NCBI RefSeq assembly: GCF_012726265.1
Contig: NZ_JAASAG010000007.1
Location: 248,001-312,000, forward strand
Direction of reading: 5' to 3'
Origin: Streptomyces sp. HNM0575
Lineage (GTDB): Bacteria; Actinomycetota; Actinomycetes; Streptomycetales; Streptomycetaceae
DNA: 64,000 bases
Of this stretch, positions 1-8,632 are shown in pieces (the stretch's first letter is position 1; each line of letters starts with the position of its first letter). Under the pieces are notes generated by a model, which saw nothing but the letters and a program-made list of their open reading frames with translations, was not told the DNA's origin and ran no database searches. The position numbers were made by a program, and so were the translations under genes.

Positions 1-2
1 CC

Positions 3-302
3 CGCCGCCTGTCCCGCGATCCGCGTGCGCTGGTGGCGCCCGCAACCGGCCTCGGCAGGCGCACCGGACGGCCTCTGCCCGTACGGCTGCGGCTGCTGGA
101 GCGCGGCAGCGCGGAGAACCGGCACGCGGCGCGGATGCTGCGCGCCAAGTACCCCCTGCTGCATGGGGTGTTGGTGCCGCTGATGCACCGGACGCTGATG
201 CGCCGCAAGACGGGGCACACCGTGCACTTCGAGCTGACGGTGGACACCGAGGAGCGCGTGGCGGCCGCGGAGAGCGAGATGGGCGGTCCGCGGGACGCCT
301 GA
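3..302 (+). CDS. PPOX-class (F420-dependent type) oxidoreductase, C-terminal fragment
   Basis: The reading frame is open to the left edge, so this is the last 99 residues of a gene that starts outside the window; the GTG at 33 is internal. The fragment reads RDPRALVAPATGLGRRTGRP and then an Arg-rich helical end, the pattern of the C-terminal half of pyridoxamine-phosphate-oxidase-like split-barrel proteins. In actinomycetes many of these use F420. The assignment comes from family resemblance of a short piece, so the cofactor is an inference. The last codons and the stop lie in a 21-bp direct repeat (284-304) repeated at 338-358. Confidence 0.55.
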   Translation, partial: RRLSRDPRALVAPATGLGRRTGRPLPVRLRLLERGSAENRHAARMLRAKYPLLHGVLVPLMHRTLMRRKTGHTVHFELTVDTEERVAAAESEMGGPRDA

Positions 303-358
303 GCGGGGGCGGCGCGGGTCCGGAGTCGGTCCGGAGCCGGTCCGCGGGACGCCTGAGC
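284..358. repeat. 21-bp direct repeat spanning a stop codon
   Basis: Positions 284-304 and 338-358 are identical over 21 bp (CGGTCCGCGGGACGCCTGAG plus C). The first copy contains the last codons and TGA stop of the upstream gene, the second lies 54 bp downstream. The rest of the 303-546 gap is low-complexity CGGAGCCGG-type sequence with no gene I can support. Confidence 0.85.
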
Positions 359-546
359 CGGGGCCGGGCAGGACCGGAGTCGGGGCGGAGCCGTACCGGA
401 GCCGTACCGGGGCCAGGAGGAGTCCGGCTCGGGGCGCCCGGCGCCGGAACCGGAGCGGCCGCGCCCGGTTCCAGACCCCGGGCGGCCGGACGCGCAGGAG
501 CCGCCCGTGACCCTGAGCCCGCGGTCAGCCCGTGGTCAGCCCGTGG

Positions 547-1512
547 TCAGGTGTCGCAGTCCAGCACCGACCGGCACAGTCCGCACCGCGCCCGCATGCG
601 CCCGCGCACCGGCACGCGGATGCGCTGCTGGCACGTGGGGCAGGGGAAAGACACCCGCACCGGCGAGCGGCTCTCGAAGGCGTACGAGTAGGGATCCGCG
701 TCCGGCGGATACGGCGTGCTGCCCGGCCGGGCCAGGGCGTGACGCCGGTCCCGCGTGTAGCGGCGGCGGCCCGCCCAGCCGGAGACGGCCAGCGGCGGGC
801 GGGTCTCGTCGGCCCGCGCCATCCCGCTGCCCTTGAGATACGCCTCGTACGCCTGCGGGCTGGTGAACCACACCTCCGGGCCCTCGCCGAAGACCGCCGC
901 CCGCTTCGCCAGTACGTATCCGAACTCCTCCGGCGTGAGATAGCCCAGCTTCTGCGAGGAGACCTGGTCCTGCCGGAAGGCGTCCAGCAGCAGCCAGCCT
1001 GCGCCGAGGTAGGTGGTGGCGGTGTCGGTGAGGATCTCGTTGTCGCGGGTGCCGGCGAAGGCGAGGCCGAGGCGGTGCAGGCAGACGTGCATCACCTCGT
1101 GCGCGAGGGCGGCGCCGATGTCGCGGCGGTGATGCTTGAAGCGGGCGTTCAGCTCGATGAAGTACTCGGGGCCCGCGGCGAGTTCGACGTGCGCCGCGTG
1201 CTCCATCTCGCGGAAACTGACGATCATGCGGGCGTCCGGCAGCCGGAACTGCTGCACCATCACGCGCGCGACCCGCTGCACTCCGGTGTAGAGGTCCTCG
1301 GAGTCGGAGAAGGCCACGTCACTCGGCGCCACGCTGACGTCGAACTGCCGCACCGTGTCCGGCGAGAGACGCTTGTAGAGCGCGGTGATCGCGGACCGCA
1401 CGGTCGTCAGATGCGGGAACCCCCGCTCCACGGGATCCGCGGCAGGCCCGGTCGGCGCGCCCTGTGCCGTCATGGACACCACCACCCCCGGAGTTTCCTC
1501 GGTCACTGTCAC
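547..1512 (-). CDS. Putative zinc metalloprotease-like protein with C-terminal zinc ribbon
   Basis: A 321-residue soluble protein of unknown function. Residues 138-142 read HEVMH, an HExxH zinc motif in a helix (ALAHEVMHVCLHRLG), followed by NEILTDT, where a downstream Glu/Asp could be a third ligand. The C-terminus has two CxxC pairs (CPTC near 290, CGLC near 310), a likely structural zinc ribbon. No signal peptide or membrane segment is visible, so a cytoplasmic site is inferred. The GTG at 1512 is used here; an ATG at 1473 is a plausible alternative. It is transcribed away from aroQ, with only about 80 bp between the starts. I do not recognise a named family, and peptidase activity is an inference from HExxH only. 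Confidence 0.75.
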   Translation of the reverse strand: MTVTEETPGVVVSMTAQGAPTGPAADPVERGFPHLTTVRSAITALYKRLSPDTVRQFDVSVAPSDVAFSDSEDLYTGVQRVARVMVQQFRLPDARMIVSFREMEHAAHVELAAGPEYFIELNARFKHHRRDIGAALAHEVMHVCLHRLGLAFAGTRDNEILTDTATTYLGAGWLLLDAFRQDQVSSQKLGYLTPEEFGYVLAKRAAVFGEGPEVWFTSPQAYEAYLKGSGMARADETRPPLAVSGWAGRRRYTRDRRHALARPGSTPYPPDADPYSYAFESRSPVRVSFPCPTCQQRIRVPVRGRMRARCGLCRSVLDCDT

Positions 1513-1590
1513 TGTACGGGCGAGGGCCCGCCCGTGCGGCCGTCATAGGGTCGGAGCAGGCCACCATCCCCGCGACCTGGAACGGCAGGC

Positions 1591-2043
1591 ATGGCGAAGA
1601 CCCACGGCGAGACCAGCGGCACCGGTACGGATTCCGGCACCGGTACGGATTCCGGCGCCGGTACGGATTCCGGTACGGGACCGGGTTCCGCTCCCGCGAC
1701 CGGCTCGGGCCCCGGCTCCGGCTCCGGCTCCGGCGAGGACACCACATCGGGCGTCGACGAATCCGTACGCGCCGAGCTGACCGCCCTGCGCGACAGCATC
1801 GACAACATCGACGCAGCGGTGGTGCACATGCTGGCCGAGCGCTTCAAGTGCACGCAGCGCGTCGGCCGGCTCAAGGCCGACCACGACCTGCCGCCCGCCG
1901 ACCCGGCACGCGAGGCCCGCCAGATCGCGAGGCTGAGGGAGCTGGCCGTGAGCGCGAAGCTCGATCCGGCCTTCGCGGAGAAGCTGCTGAACTTCGTGAT
2001 CGCCGAGGTGATCCGCCACCACGAGACGATCGCCCGCACCTGA
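1591..2043 (+). CDS. Chorismate mutase (AroQ family) with repetitive N-terminal extension
   Basis: Converts chorismate to prephenate for Phe/Tyr synthesis. The AroQ helical domain covers about residues 58-150 (LTALRDSIDNIDAAVVHMLA, then RVGRLKADHDLPPADPAREA) with the usual Arg, Lys, Glu pattern of the family. The first 50 residues are a Gly/Thr/Ser tract (GTGTDSGTGTDSGAGTDSG) encoded by an 18-bp DNA repeat, so the native start may vary or the extension may be disordered. The -10-like TAGGGT near 1545 fits a promoter between this gene and the divergent upstream gene. The stop lies in a heptamer repeat (2038-2058). The fold assignment is firm; the role of the extension is unknown. Confidence 0.88.
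   Translation: MAKTHGETSGTGTDSGTGTDSGAGTDSGTGPGSAPATGSGPGSGSGSGEDTTSGVDESVRAELTALRDSIDNIDAAVVHMLAERFKCTQRVGRLKADHDLPPADPAREARQIARLRELAVSAKLDPAFAEKLLNFVIAEVIRHHETIART
1621..1674 (+). repeat. 18-bp in-frame tandem repeat in aroQ
   Basis: Three 18-bp units (ACCGGTACGGATTCCGGC with one change) at 1621-1638, 1639-1656 and 1657-1674. They encode the TGTDSG/AGTDSG tract and are followed by a GGCTCC hexamer run encoding GSGSGSG. The units are in frame, so copy-number changes would keep the gene open. Confidence 0.9.
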
Positions 2044-2058
2044 GACCTGAGACCTGAA
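2038..2058 (+). repeat. Heptamer tandem repeat across the aroQ stop
   Basis: ACCTGAG, ACCTGAG, ACCTGAA in tandem. The first copy holds the last Thr codon and the TGA stop of the chorismate mutase gene. Confidence 0.85.
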
Positions 2059-2237
2059 ACCTTAGAGCGGCCGTGGGCACGGGACGGTCCCGGCACCCGG
2101 GACGGGCCTCGCAACGGGCTTCCCGCACCCGCGCCGACGCCGGTGCCCGGCCCTCCGGGTCCGGCGGCAGCCGGACCACGCACGTGCCACCGGGCCCGCC
2201 GTACCTTGCCCAGTGCCGGCTCCGGCTCAGTGCCGGC

Positions 2238-3674
2238 TCAGTGCCTGGGGGCGTCGTCCTCGCCGACGTGGTGGACGCGTACGAGATTCGTGGAGCCGGG
2301 CATGCCGGGCGGCGAGCCCGCGGTGATGACGACGAGATCGCCCTTCTCGCAGCGGCCGAGCTTCAGCAGCTGCTCGTCGACCTGGTCGACCATCTCGTCC
2401 GTGCTCTGCACCGTCGGCCCGAAGAAGGCCTCGACGCCCCAGGTGACGCTGAGCTGCGCACGCGTGGCGGGGTCCGGGGTGAAGGCCACCACCGGCACCG
2501 GCGAGCGGTACCGCGAGAGCCGGCGGACCGTGTCGCCGGACTGCGTGAACGCCACCAGATACCTGGCCCCGAGGAAATCGCCCATCTCCGCCGCCGCCCG
2601 CGCGACCGCACCGCCCTGCGTACGCGGCTTGCTGTGCTCGTCCAGCGGCGGCAGGCCCTTGGCGAGCACGTCCTTCTCGGCCGCCTCGACGATGCGCCCC
2701 ATCGTCCTGACCGTCTCGGCGGGGTGCTTCCCCACGCTCGTCTCGCCCGAGAGCATCACCGCGTCGGTGCCGTCCATGACGGCGTTGGCGACGTCGGAGA
2801 CCTCCGCGCGCGTCGGGCGGGAGGCCTCGATCATCGAATCCAGCATCTGCGTGGCAACGATGACGGGCTTGGCGTTGCGCCGGCACAGCTTGATCGCGCG
2901 CTTCTGCACCAGCGGCACCGACTCCAGCGGCATCTCGACGCCGAGGTCGCCGCGGGCGACCATCACACCGTCGAAGGCGTCGACGACCGACTCCAGATTC
3001 GTCACGCCCTGTGGCTTCTCCAGCTTCGCGATCACGGGAAGGAAGCGGTCCTCCTCCGCCATGATCCGGTGCACCTCCTTGACGTCGTCGCCGCTGCGCA
3101 CGAACGACAGCGCGATGACGTCGGCACCGGTGCGCAGCGCCCAGCGCAGGTCCTCGATGTCCTTCTCCGACAGGGCCGGCACGGAGACGGCGACGCCGGG
3201 GAGGTTGAGGCCCTTGTGGTCGGAGACCATGCCGCCCTCGACGACGACGGTCTGCACGACGGGACCGTCGACGGCGGTCACCTCCAGCGTGACCCTGCCG
3301 TCGTCGACGAGGATGCGCTCGCCGCGCGAGACGTCGGCGGCCAGGCCGGAGTAGGTGGTGCCGCAACAGGAGCGGTCGCCCTCCACCTGCTCGACGGTGA
3401 TGGCGAACTGGTCGCCGCGTTCAAGAAGTACCGGTCCCTCACGGAAGCGGCCGAGCCGGATCTTCGGGCCTTGAAGATCGGCGAGGACGCCCACGGCGCG
3501 GCCCGCCTCCTCGGCGGCCCTGCGCACGCGGTGGTAGCGCTCCTCGTGCTCGGCGTGCGAGCCATGGCTCATGTTGAACCTGGCCACGTCCATCCCGGCG
3601 TCGACGAGCTCCTTGATCTGCTCGTACGAGTGGCTGGCGGGGCCCAGTGTGCTGACGATCCTTGCGCGGCGCAT
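2238..3674 (-). CDS. pyk: Pyruvate kinase
   Basis: Last step of glycolysis: PEP plus ADP to pyruvate plus ATP, cytoplasmic, tetrameric in known members. At 478 residues it has family length. The N-terminus RRARIVSTLGPAS and GMDVARFNMSHGS are the start of the TIM barrel; LADLQGPKIRLG follows. The active-site signature VIAKLEKPQGVTNLESVV and MVARGDLGVE with MLDSMIEASRPTRAEVSDV are intact, with Lys and acidic Mg/K ligands present. The C-terminal allosteric domain (from about 350) ends VVITAGSPPGMPGSTNLVRV. It is monocistronic. A TAGGGT element sits almost directly before the ATG, so a leaderless or very short 5' end is possible but unproven. Confidence 0.97.
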   Translation of the reverse strand: MRRARIVSTLGPASHSYEQIKELVDAGMDVARFNMSHGSHAEHEERYHRVRRAAEEAGRAVGVLADLQGPKIRLGRFREGPVLLERGDQFAITVEQVEGDRSCCGTTYSGLAADVSRGERILVDDGRVTLEVTAVDGPVVQTVVVEGGMVSDHKGLNLPGVAVSVPALSEKDIEDLRWALRTGADVIALSFVRSGDDVKEVHRIMAEEDRFLPVIAKLEKPQGVTNLESVVDAFDGVMVARGDLGVEMPLESVPLVQKRAIKLCRRNAKPVIVATQMLDSMIEASRPTRAEVSDVANAVMDGTDAVMLSGETSVGKHPAETVRTMGRIVEAAEKDVLAKGLPPLDEHSKPRTQGGAVARAAAEMGDFLGARYLVAFTQSGDTVRRLSRYRSPVPVVAFTPDPATRAQLSVTWGVEAFFGPTVQSTDEMVDQVDEQLLKLGRCEKGDLVVITAGSPPGMPGSTNLVRVHHVGEDDAPRH

Positions 3675-3865
3675 GCCATGACCCTACGACTTACCCGCAG
3701 GTAGAGACCTGCTCGCTGTGGATTCGTCAACGTCCTTTACTGAGGCGGCCATTGACAACTTCTAAAGTGAGGGGTCACTCGCTCCGATGAGCGCGCCGGG
3801 GCCGGCGGTACGGAGCCGTGTGCCCCTACCGGCGGGCCGATGCACCCGCTGCGGGGCCCGCCGTC

Positions 3866-4585
3866 TCAGAGCGTCGGCCTGCTCATCAGGAAGCGGGCGT
3901 TGACCTGTGCCTGCACCCGCTGCCGCTGTGGTTCCAGATCCAGCGCCGGTGCGGCTTCCCCGCTCTGCGCGCCCCCGTATCCCGCCGAGCGCCCCCGGAA
4001 GGACGGGGCCGAGGACGGAGTGCTGTTCTCCGCGCCCAGATCGGCCAGTTCCACCAGCGCCACCAGCTCCGCGTCCAGTGCCGCCGCGTACTCCCTGGCC
4101 CGCGTCACCGCCTCCCGCACCGCCTGCTGCCGCGCCTCACGGTGCGCGGGGGAGTCCTCACGCAGCTCCCACCACGGGCCCTCGACGCGCGTCAGCTCCA
4201 GCTCCGCGAGGCGTGTGGTCATCTCCCCGAGCGCCGTGAAGTCCGCGACGGAGGCCGTGATCCGCACGCTGCCGTTGTACGTGCGCACCCGCTCACGGCG
4301 GCCCTTCTCCGTCAGCTCCGGCGAGACCGAGAAGGTGCCCGTCGAGAGCTTCTCCACGGCCTCCCCGTAGCCCTTCAGCAGCTCCAGCACGTCGGAGTTG
4401 CGGCGCGTCAGGGACTCCAGCGCCTCCCGCCGGTCGGTGCCGCGCGCGCTCACCGTCACCGTGATGCGGGCGATCTCCGGGTCGAACTCGAGGCTGGCTT
4501 CGCCGCGGACGGCCACCCTCGGCTCGTCGGCGGTGCCGTAGGGGAGAGGGCCGGTGGCTGCGGAGTGACCGGGTGTGTTCGTCAT
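3866..4585 (-). CDS. SIMPL (DUF541) domain protein
   Basis: A 239-residue protein with the SIMPL pattern: VAVRGEASLEFDPEIARITV at the start, a central segment LSTGTFSVSPELTEKGRRER, and the later QQAVREAVTRAREYAAALD helix. Family members are often envelope or periplasmic proteins linked to stress tolerance, but this one has no clear signal peptide. The C-terminal 50 residues are a low-complexity tail ending in PQRQRVQAQVNARFLMSRP. It is followed by pyk on the same strand after 190 bp and preceded by the VOC gene with 48 bp between them, so it may share a transcript with the latter. Biochemical role unknown. Confidence 0.85.
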   Translation of the reverse strand: MTNTPGHSAATGPLPYGTADEPRVAVRGEASLEFDPEIARITVTVSARGTDRREALESLTRRNSDVLELLKGYGEAVEKLSTGTFSVSPELTEKGRRERVRTYNGSVRITASVADFTALGEMTTRLAELELTRVEGPWWELREDSPAHREARQQAVREAVTRAREYAAALDAELVALVELADLGAENSTPSSAPSFRGRSAGYGGAQSGEAAPALDLEPQRQRVQAQVNARFLMSRPTL

Positions 4586-4633
4586 GCGGTCACTCTCGCA
4601 GAACCCGTTTCGGGGCGCGGGGCATCACCGGGA

Positions 4634-5017
4634 TCACCCCGCGGCCGGGAGGACGGGGAGGTGGCAGACGGCTTCGACGTTGTTGCCGTCGGGGTCGCGC
4701 ACGAACGCCCCGTAGTACGACTCGTGGTACTCGGGCCACAGCCGGGGCGCGTGCAGCACCCCGGCGCCCGCCGCGACCGCGGCGTCGTGGAACGCGTCGA
4801 CCGCCGCGCGGTCCGCCGCCGCGAACGCGATGTGCACCTCGCGGGCCTCGCCTCCGGCGGCCGTGGGACCGAGCCAGAAGGCGGGAGCGGTGGTGCCGTA
4901 TCCGACGACGTCGCCGAAGTCGAGGACGCGCCCCGCGCCAAGTGGCGCCAGGACGGCGTCGTAGAAGGCCGCCGCGGCGGCCGGATCCTGCGTCTGAATC
5001 GAAATGTGATCGAACAT
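4634..5017 (-). CDS. VOC (glyoxalase/bleomycin-resistance fold) family protein
   Basis: 127 residues forming the paired beta-alpha-beta-beta-beta fold: MFDHISIQTQDPAAAAAFYD at the start and FVRDPDGNNVEAVCH at the end. His4 and the C-terminal Glu (NNVEAV) occupy two usual metal-ligand positions, so a metal-dependent activity is possible. The substrate cannot be read from sequence; glyoxalase-type or dioxygenase-type calls are both open. It lies downstream of the desAB-like pair on the same strand but is separated from it by 178 bp with a CCCTGT repeat, so co-transcription is uncertain. Confidence 0.85.
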   Translation of the reverse strand: MFDHISIQTQDPAAAAAFYDAVLAPLGAGRVLDFGDVVGYGTTAPAFWLGPTAAGGEAREVHIAFAAADRAAVDAFHDAAVAAGAGVLHAPRLWPEYHESYYGAFVRDPDGNNVEAVCHLPVLPAAG

Positions 5018-5133
5018 CCCGGCAGTCTGTCATCGCCCGGGCGCGCTGTCAGCGGAACGTACGGACCCGCCGCCGGAGGGCGGGAGCCGGCCGTCGGCCC
5101 GTGGGGTCGCCGCGCCCCTGCCCCCGCCATTGC

Positions 5134-5157
5134 CCCTGTCCCTGTCCCTGTCCCTGT
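5134..5157. repeat. CCCTGT hexamer repeat
   Basis: Four tandem CCCTGT units between the VOC gene and the hydroxylase gene, in a 178-bp gap that otherwise shows no gene. Confidence 0.9.
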
Positions 5158-5195
5158 CCCGCCGTGCGCTCACCGGCCGCGCCTCCGCCGCCGCT

Positions 5196-6737
5196 CTACG
5201 TCATACGCAGCGGCCGGAAGTCCGAGTGCTGCCGGTCCGCCTGCTCGGCGACCCCCGGCGCACCGTTCGCCAGCGCCCCCTCGGGCCGCAGCCCGAACGT
5301 CGTGAACGCCGTACGCCGCGGAATCCGGTAACACTCCCGCCCCGTCAGCGAGTTGAGGATCACCGCGCTGCGGTGCGCGGCGAGGCCCAGATCCGGCGCA
5401 CCCACGCCGTGCGTGTGCCGCTCGGCGTTCTGCACGTACACCGCGCCCGACACCGAACGGTCCATGACCAGCCGGTACTGCTCGTCGACCCGCGGCCGCT
5501 CCGACTCGTCCCTGCGCAGCCACGGCTCGAGCGACGCCAGGACGCCGCCCAGCGGACGCTCCCGGTAGCCCGTCGCCAGCACCACGGCGTCCGTCGCCAG
5601 CCGCGTGCGTACGCCCTGCTCGATGTGCTCCAGATGCAGTTCCACCCGCGTCGCACCGATGCGCCCGGCCGTGCGCACGGCAACGCCCGGCGTGAGCACC
5701 GCGTCCGGCCAGCCGCCCTCCAGCGTCCGGTGGTACAGCTCGTCGTGCACGGCGGCCAGCGTGCCGTGGTCGACGGCCTTGTGCAGCTGCCACTGCCGGG
5801 GCACGAGGCCGTCGCGCACCGACTCGGGCAGTCCGTGGAAGTAGCTGGTGTAGTCCGGGGTGAAGTGCTCCAGGCCCAGCTTGCTGTATTCCATGGGCGC
5901 GAACGCGGCGCTGCGCGTCAGCCAGTGCAGCCCCTCCCTGCCCGCGGGGCGGCGGCGCAGCAGGTCGAGGAAGACCTCCGCACCCGACTGGCCCGAACCG
6001 ACGACCGTGATGTGCCCGGCCTCCAGCAGCCGTTCGCGGTGGTCGAGATAGCCGGAGGAGTGCACCACGGGCGCCCCCGCCCCCACGGACGAGGCCAGCG
6101 AGCGCAGCGGCTCCGGCACATGCGGGGCGGTGCCGACGCCGAGCACGAGACTGCGGGCGTACGAACTGCCCTGCGCTACGGGCCCGTCGGGTCCGAGGCG
6201 GGTGAAGTCGGCCTCGAACAGGCGCAGTTCGGGATGCCACCGCACCGCGTCGACGCGATGGCCGAAGTGCACGCTCTCCAGCTGCCCGCACACCCAGCGG
6301 CAGTACGCGTCGTACTCGGCGCGCTCGATGTGGAAGCGCTCCGCGAAATAGAAGGGGAAGAGCCGCTCGCGCTCCTTGAGGAAGGCGAGGAAGGACCAGG
6401 GGCTCGCGGGGTCGGCGAGGGTCACCAGGTCGGCGAGGAAGGGCACTTGGAGGGTGGCGCCCTCGATGAGCATGCCCGGATGCCACTGGAAGCCCGCCTG
6501 CTGCTCGTAGAACGCGGTGCGCAGGCCCGGGACGCCGTGGGCGAGGGCGGCGAGGGAGAGGTTGAACGGGCCGATGCCGACGCCCAGCAGGTCCAGGGGC
6601 GGGCCGCCCTGCCCGCCGCCGTCGGCCCCGGCCTCCCCGGCACCGGCGGTGGCCGGGCGGCGCTGTACGGGCACGGTCGACGCGGGCTGGGCGGCCGCGG
6701 GGGGCTGTGCGGTGAGCGGACGGTCGGCTGTCGTCAT
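5196..6737 (-). CDS. Lysine/ornithine/diamine N-monooxygenase (DesB/IucD-like)
   Basis: FAD- and NADPH-dependent N-hydroxylase of a side-chain amine, the hydroxamate-forming step of siderophore synthesis. After a 45-residue Ala/Pro/Gly-rich leader come the FAD motif LLGVGIGPFNLSLAALA, the family segment FYEQQAGFQWHPGMLIEGA, the NADPH motif ITVVGSGQSGAEVFLDLL and the late VVLATGYRERP. All motifs look intact in 513 residues. Its start overlaps the stop of the upstream decarboxylase by ATGA (6734-6737), so the two are translationally coupled. By gene order this matches desB (cadaverine N-hydroxylation), but desC and desD do not follow, so the exact amine is uncertain. Confidence 0.9.
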   Translation of the reverse strand: MTTADRPLTAQPPAAAQPASTVPVQRRPATAGAGEAGADGGGQGGPPLDLLGVGIGPFNLSLAALAHGVPGLRTAFYEQQAGFQWHPGMLIEGATLQVPFLADLVTLADPASPWSFLAFLKERERLFPFYFAERFHIERAEYDAYCRWVCGQLESVHFGHRVDAVRWHPELRLFEADFTRLGPDGPVAQGSSYARSLVLGVGTAPHVPEPLRSLASSVGAGAPVVHSSGYLDHRERLLEAGHITVVGSGQSGAEVFLDLLRRRPAGREGLHWLTRSAAFAPMEYSKLGLEHFTPDYTSYFHGLPESVRDGLVPRQWQLHKAVDHGTLAAVHDELYHRTLEGGWPDAVLTPGVAVRTAGRIGATRVELHLEHIEQGVRTRLATDAVVLATGYRERPLGGVLASLEPWLRRDESERPRVDEQYRLVMDRSVSGAVYVQNAERHTHGVGAPDLGLAAHRSAVILNSLTGRECYRIPRRTAFTTFGLRPEGALANGAPGVAEQADRQHSDFRPLRMT

Positions 6738-8548
6738 GGCCGGGTGCTCCTTGCGGTGCTGGTGGTGCCGTCGGTGCCTGCGGTGCCGGTGGTTTCCGCG
6801 TCGCCGGTCGCTTCCGGGCCGCCGGGCGCTTCTGGGCCGCCGGGCGTGCCCGCGCGGCTCGTGGTGCCGCTCGCGTCGGTGGTGAAGGCGGCGCCGTCAG
6901 CGACCCCGGTCACGGGTGCCGGCCGGGAGCCCGCTGCGGGATGCGGCGCCGGAGCGGACGGCACGGCGTCCCGTACGAGCTTCAGCAGGGACTCCAGATC
7001 ACTGCGGCGCGCATACGGATTGAGGAGCGTCGCCTTCAGCCAGCGGCCACCGCCGGAACCGCCCCCGGAACCACCGCCCGAACCGGCCCCGGGACCACCG
7101 CCTCCGCCTGGACCGGCGCCCGGACCGCCGTCCCGACCCGCGTCCATGTCGGCGCGCCCCAGCACCGCGCGGCCCTCCGCCATCAGCCGCCGCCGCACCG
7201 ATGCCACCGCCGCGCCGTCGGCGCCCACGGGACGGAACAGCACCGTCGACAGCTCCGGCATGCCGAACAGCTCCAACGCCGGGTCGTCCGCGACCAGTTC
7301 GGCCAGCTCACGCGCCACGTCGCACGTCCGCTCGACGAGGGCGCCCATCCCGCTGCGGCCCAGCGCGCGCAGCGTGACGGCCATCTTCAGAACGTCGGGC
7401 CGACGCGTCGTACGCAGCGAGCGGCCCAGCAGATCGGGAAGTCCGGCGTCGCTGTCGTCACCGGCGTTGAGATACTCCGCGCGGTGTTCGAGCGGCGCGA
7501 GGTCCCGCCCGTCCGGCACCGCGAACAGCCCGGCCGCGACGGGCTGCCAGCCCAGCTTGTGCAGATCGAGGGTGACGCTGTGCGCCCGCTCCAGCCCGGC
7601 CAGCCGCGCACGCAGCCGGCGGCTGAAGAGCAGCATGCCGCCGTACGCCGCGTCCACATGCAGCCGGGCTCCGAACTCCCGGGCGACTTCGGCGAGTTCG
7701 TCGAGCGGATCGATGGCGCCCGCGTCGGTCGTACCGGCCGTCGCGACCACCAGCACCCGCCTGCCCGGCCGTCGGGTCATCAGCGTGCCGCGCAGCGCCC
7801 CGGCGGTGAGCACACCCGACGGGGACGGCACGCGCACCGGCTCGGGCAGGCCCAGCAGCCAGGCCGCGCGGTGCACGCTGTGATGTGCGGCCTCCCCGCA
7901 CACGACGCGGACGTCCGGGCCGAGCCGTTCGCGGGCCAGGAGCAGGCCCAGCTGGTTCGACTCCGTACCGCCCGTGGTCACCAGAGCGTCAGGGACACCC
8001 GGCACGCCCGGTCCGCCGGGAGCGCCCGGGGCCCCGTGCCCGCCGTAGACGTGCCCGCTGTCGCCGTGTCCGCCGTCGCCCTTCCCGCCGTAGACGAGAC
8101 GCGCCAGCTCCCGGCACGTACGGGCCTCCAACTCCGAGGCGGCGGGCGCCTGATCCCACGAGTCCAGCGACGGATTGAGCACGCTCGCGGCGAGATCGGC
8201 GGCCGCGGCGACGGCGAGCGGCGGACAGTGCAGATGCGCCGCGCACAGCGGGTCGGCCGGATCGGCCGCGCCCTCCGCCACCGCCCGCACCAGCGAAGCC
8301 AGCGCCTCCCGCTCGCCCGTGCCCCGCTCCGGCAGCACACCGCCACCGCCGCGCAGCACCTCGGCGACCCGGGCGGCCACCTGCCGCGGTCCGCCGCCGG
8401 GCAGCGGCCCGCAGCGCCGCGCGGCACCCTCCTCCAGCGCGTCGGTCACCACGGCCGTCAACGGCCGCAGCGCCGCGGCCCCTTGGGTGCCGCCGGCGAG
8501 CGGCGGGGCGGCAGCAGCGGTGCCGGCGGGCACGGTCGGGAGCGGCAT
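6734..8548 (-). CDS. PLP-dependent decarboxylase (DesA/lysine or diaminobutyrate decarboxylase-like)
   Basis: Group II PLP decarboxylase of about 604 residues. Key motifs are ALVTTGGTESNQLGLLLARE, VCGEAAHHSVHRAA (cofactor-stacking His), HVDAAYGGMLLFS and SVTLDLHKLGWQPV with the PLP-binding Lys. It probably makes the diamine (cadaverine or diaminopropane) for the hydroxylase encoded next. Two oddities: a collagen-like insert (GAPGAPGGPGVPGVP) just before the TTGGTES motif, and a Gly-rich run plus a long disordered C-terminal tail. The ATG at 8548 is chosen because AAGGA sits 9 bases upstream; a frame extension to 8599 exists. An iron-box-like sequence lies about 85 bp upstream. Confidence 0.88.
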   Translation of the reverse strand: MPLPTVPAGTAAAAPPLAGGTQGAAALRPLTAVVTDALEEGAARRCGPLPGGGPRQVAARVAEVLRGGGGVLPERGTGEREALASLVRAVAEGAADPADPLCAAHLHCPPLAVAAAADLAASVLNPSLDSWDQAPAASELEARTCRELARLVYGGKGDGGHGDSGHVYGGHGAPGAPGGPGVPGVPDALVTTGGTESNQLGLLLARERLGPDVRVVCGEAAHHSVHRAAWLLGLPEPVRVPSPSGVLTAGALRGTLMTRRPGRRVLVVATAGTTDAGAIDPLDELAEVAREFGARLHVDAAYGGMLLFSRRLRARLAGLERAHSVTLDLHKLGWQPVAAGLFAVPDGRDLAPLEHRAEYLNAGDDSDAGLPDLLGRSLRTTRRPDVLKMAVTLRALGRSGMGALVERTCDVARELAELVADDPALELFGMPELSTVLFRPVGADGAAVASVRRRLMAEGRAVLGRADMDAGRDGGPGAGPGGGGGPGAGSGGGSGGGSGGGRWLKATLLNPYARRSDLESLLKLVRDAVPSAPAPHPAAGSRPAPVTGVADGAAFTTDASGTTSRAGTPGGPEAPGGPEATGDAETTGTAGTDGTTSTARSTRP

Positions 8549-8632
8549 GAGCGGAGATCCTTCGCCGTCGCGGTCCCACAGCCCCCGGTCCGGGGGCACA
8601 CGAGAGGTGCCCGCCGGACCGGCAAGGAGTGG

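Noticed and set aside
532..1548. A 338-codon plus-strand open frame opposite the metalloprotease-like gene
   Set aside because: Arg/Pro/Gly-rich translation with no family resemblance, and codon positions match a GC-skew shadow of the minus-strand gene.
5130..7883. A 917-codon plus-strand open frame across the desAB region
   Set aside because: It is antisense to two well-supported enzymes and reads as low-complexity Arg/Pro sequence.
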